64,000 nt of DNA from Ichthyophis bannanicus (lineage: Eukaryota; Chordata; Amphibia; Gymnophiona; Ichthyophiidae), in the NCBI GenBank assembly GCA_033557465.1, contig CM066034.1, positions 417,734,159 through 417,798,158 of the forward strand. Direction: 5' to 3'. The translations under genes and the position numbers were made by a program. A model generated the notes under the pieces. That model searched no databases. It was given only the letters and a program-made list of their open reading frames with translations, and was not told the origin of the DNA. Positions 63,602 through 64,000 of the stretch are shown here, in pieces; the stretch's first letter is position 1, and every line of letters begins with the position of its first letter.

Positions 63602-64000
63602 CTAGTGAGGTGGCATTATTTGCAACCACAATGGGGCCAGATTTTGGCATCCGTCATGCGAAAATTTTGGCCAATGTAGGCCATATAGTAGGGGTGTGAT
63701 GTAGTTGGTTAGTTTGGCTTTGTAGGTGACTCTGGCGGTGATGTTTTGCATTCGTTGGAGTATGTGAAGGCTCTTTGCTGGGAGATCCTGCAATAGGCTG
63801 CTGCAATAGTCGAAGTGGGGGGTAATGATGGATTGAATGACTGCTCTGAAGTCGTTATCTTCTAGGATGGGCCTTAAATGCTGTATGGACTTCAGTTTGA
63901 ATAGGATTGTTCTGGCTGTTCGTTTCAGGTGGGGGATCATGCTGAGGGAAGTATCCAGGATGATACCGAGGTATTTAACTTCTTGTTTGTGGGAATTGTG
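63602..64000 (-). mobile_element. L2-like LINE fragment, runs off the window
   Basis: On the minus strand the frame enters from the window edge with EVKYLGIILDTSLSM and continues ARTILFKLKSIQHLRPIL, SIITPHFDYCSSLLQDLP, LQRMQNITARVTY and ITPLLYGLHW, the C-terminal RT-flanking region of L2 ORF2. The open part ends at about 63602. Confidence 0.8.

Overview
The window is vertebrate nuclear DNA made almost entirely of transposable elements; I find no host gene. The mix (DIRS-like tyrosine-recombinase retrotransposons, two CR1-like LINE families with 8-bp tail repeats, L2, an L1-clade LINE, a two-gene Harbinger element, hAT elements, a gammaretrovirus-like ERV and tRNA-derived SINEs) fits an amphibian or reptile. 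A caecilian amphibian is my best guess, from element style only and not from any search.

Left third (about 1-18,000): a TG/CA-rich, CpG-poor domain. It holds a Harbinger-type gene pair: a Myb/SANT-like gene on the minus strand (exons near 5,411-4,861 and 1,759-1,548) and a HARBI1-like transposase on the plus strand (6,558-7,380 and 8,783-9,150). They diverge from a CpG-rich stretch (5,880-6,220) with repeated NRF1-like motifs and a CRE palindrome. The 3.1-kb Myb intron contains a 1.66-kb near-perfect palindrome (axis between 3,060 and 3,061). Further right are a decayed CR1 tail, SINE and tRNA-like units, and a tandem array with an exact 208-bp period (about 16,450-17,215).

Middle (about 18,000-32,800): a DIRS-like element split by three insertions. 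A 352-bp hAT lies at its probable 5' side, a 2,465-bp hAT sits in gag (perfect 8-bp target duplication), and a 5.45-kb L1 sits in the RNase H region (perfect 16-bp target duplication). The L1 has an uninterrupted 1,259-codon ORF2, and its ORF1 appears broken only by one base in a G run.

Right half (about 32,900-64,000): a CR1 with a duplicated 5' promoter unit, interrupted in its RT domain by a second CR1 of the same family and orientation; L2 and CR1 fragments; a 5'-truncated ERV (gag end, pro-pol, env, 3' LTR) carrying a SINE and an L2; a minus-strand CR1 of a second family split in its endonuclease domain by a CR1 of the first family; a decayed minus-strand DIRS; an old CR1; and an L2 running off the window end.

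The relationships between genes are those of mobile elements: Harbinger transposase with its Myb-like partner, LINE ORF1 with ORF2, DIRS Gag/RT/recombinase, and ERV gag-pol-env. Coding capacity is mostly decayed, the L1 ORF2 being the clear exception.
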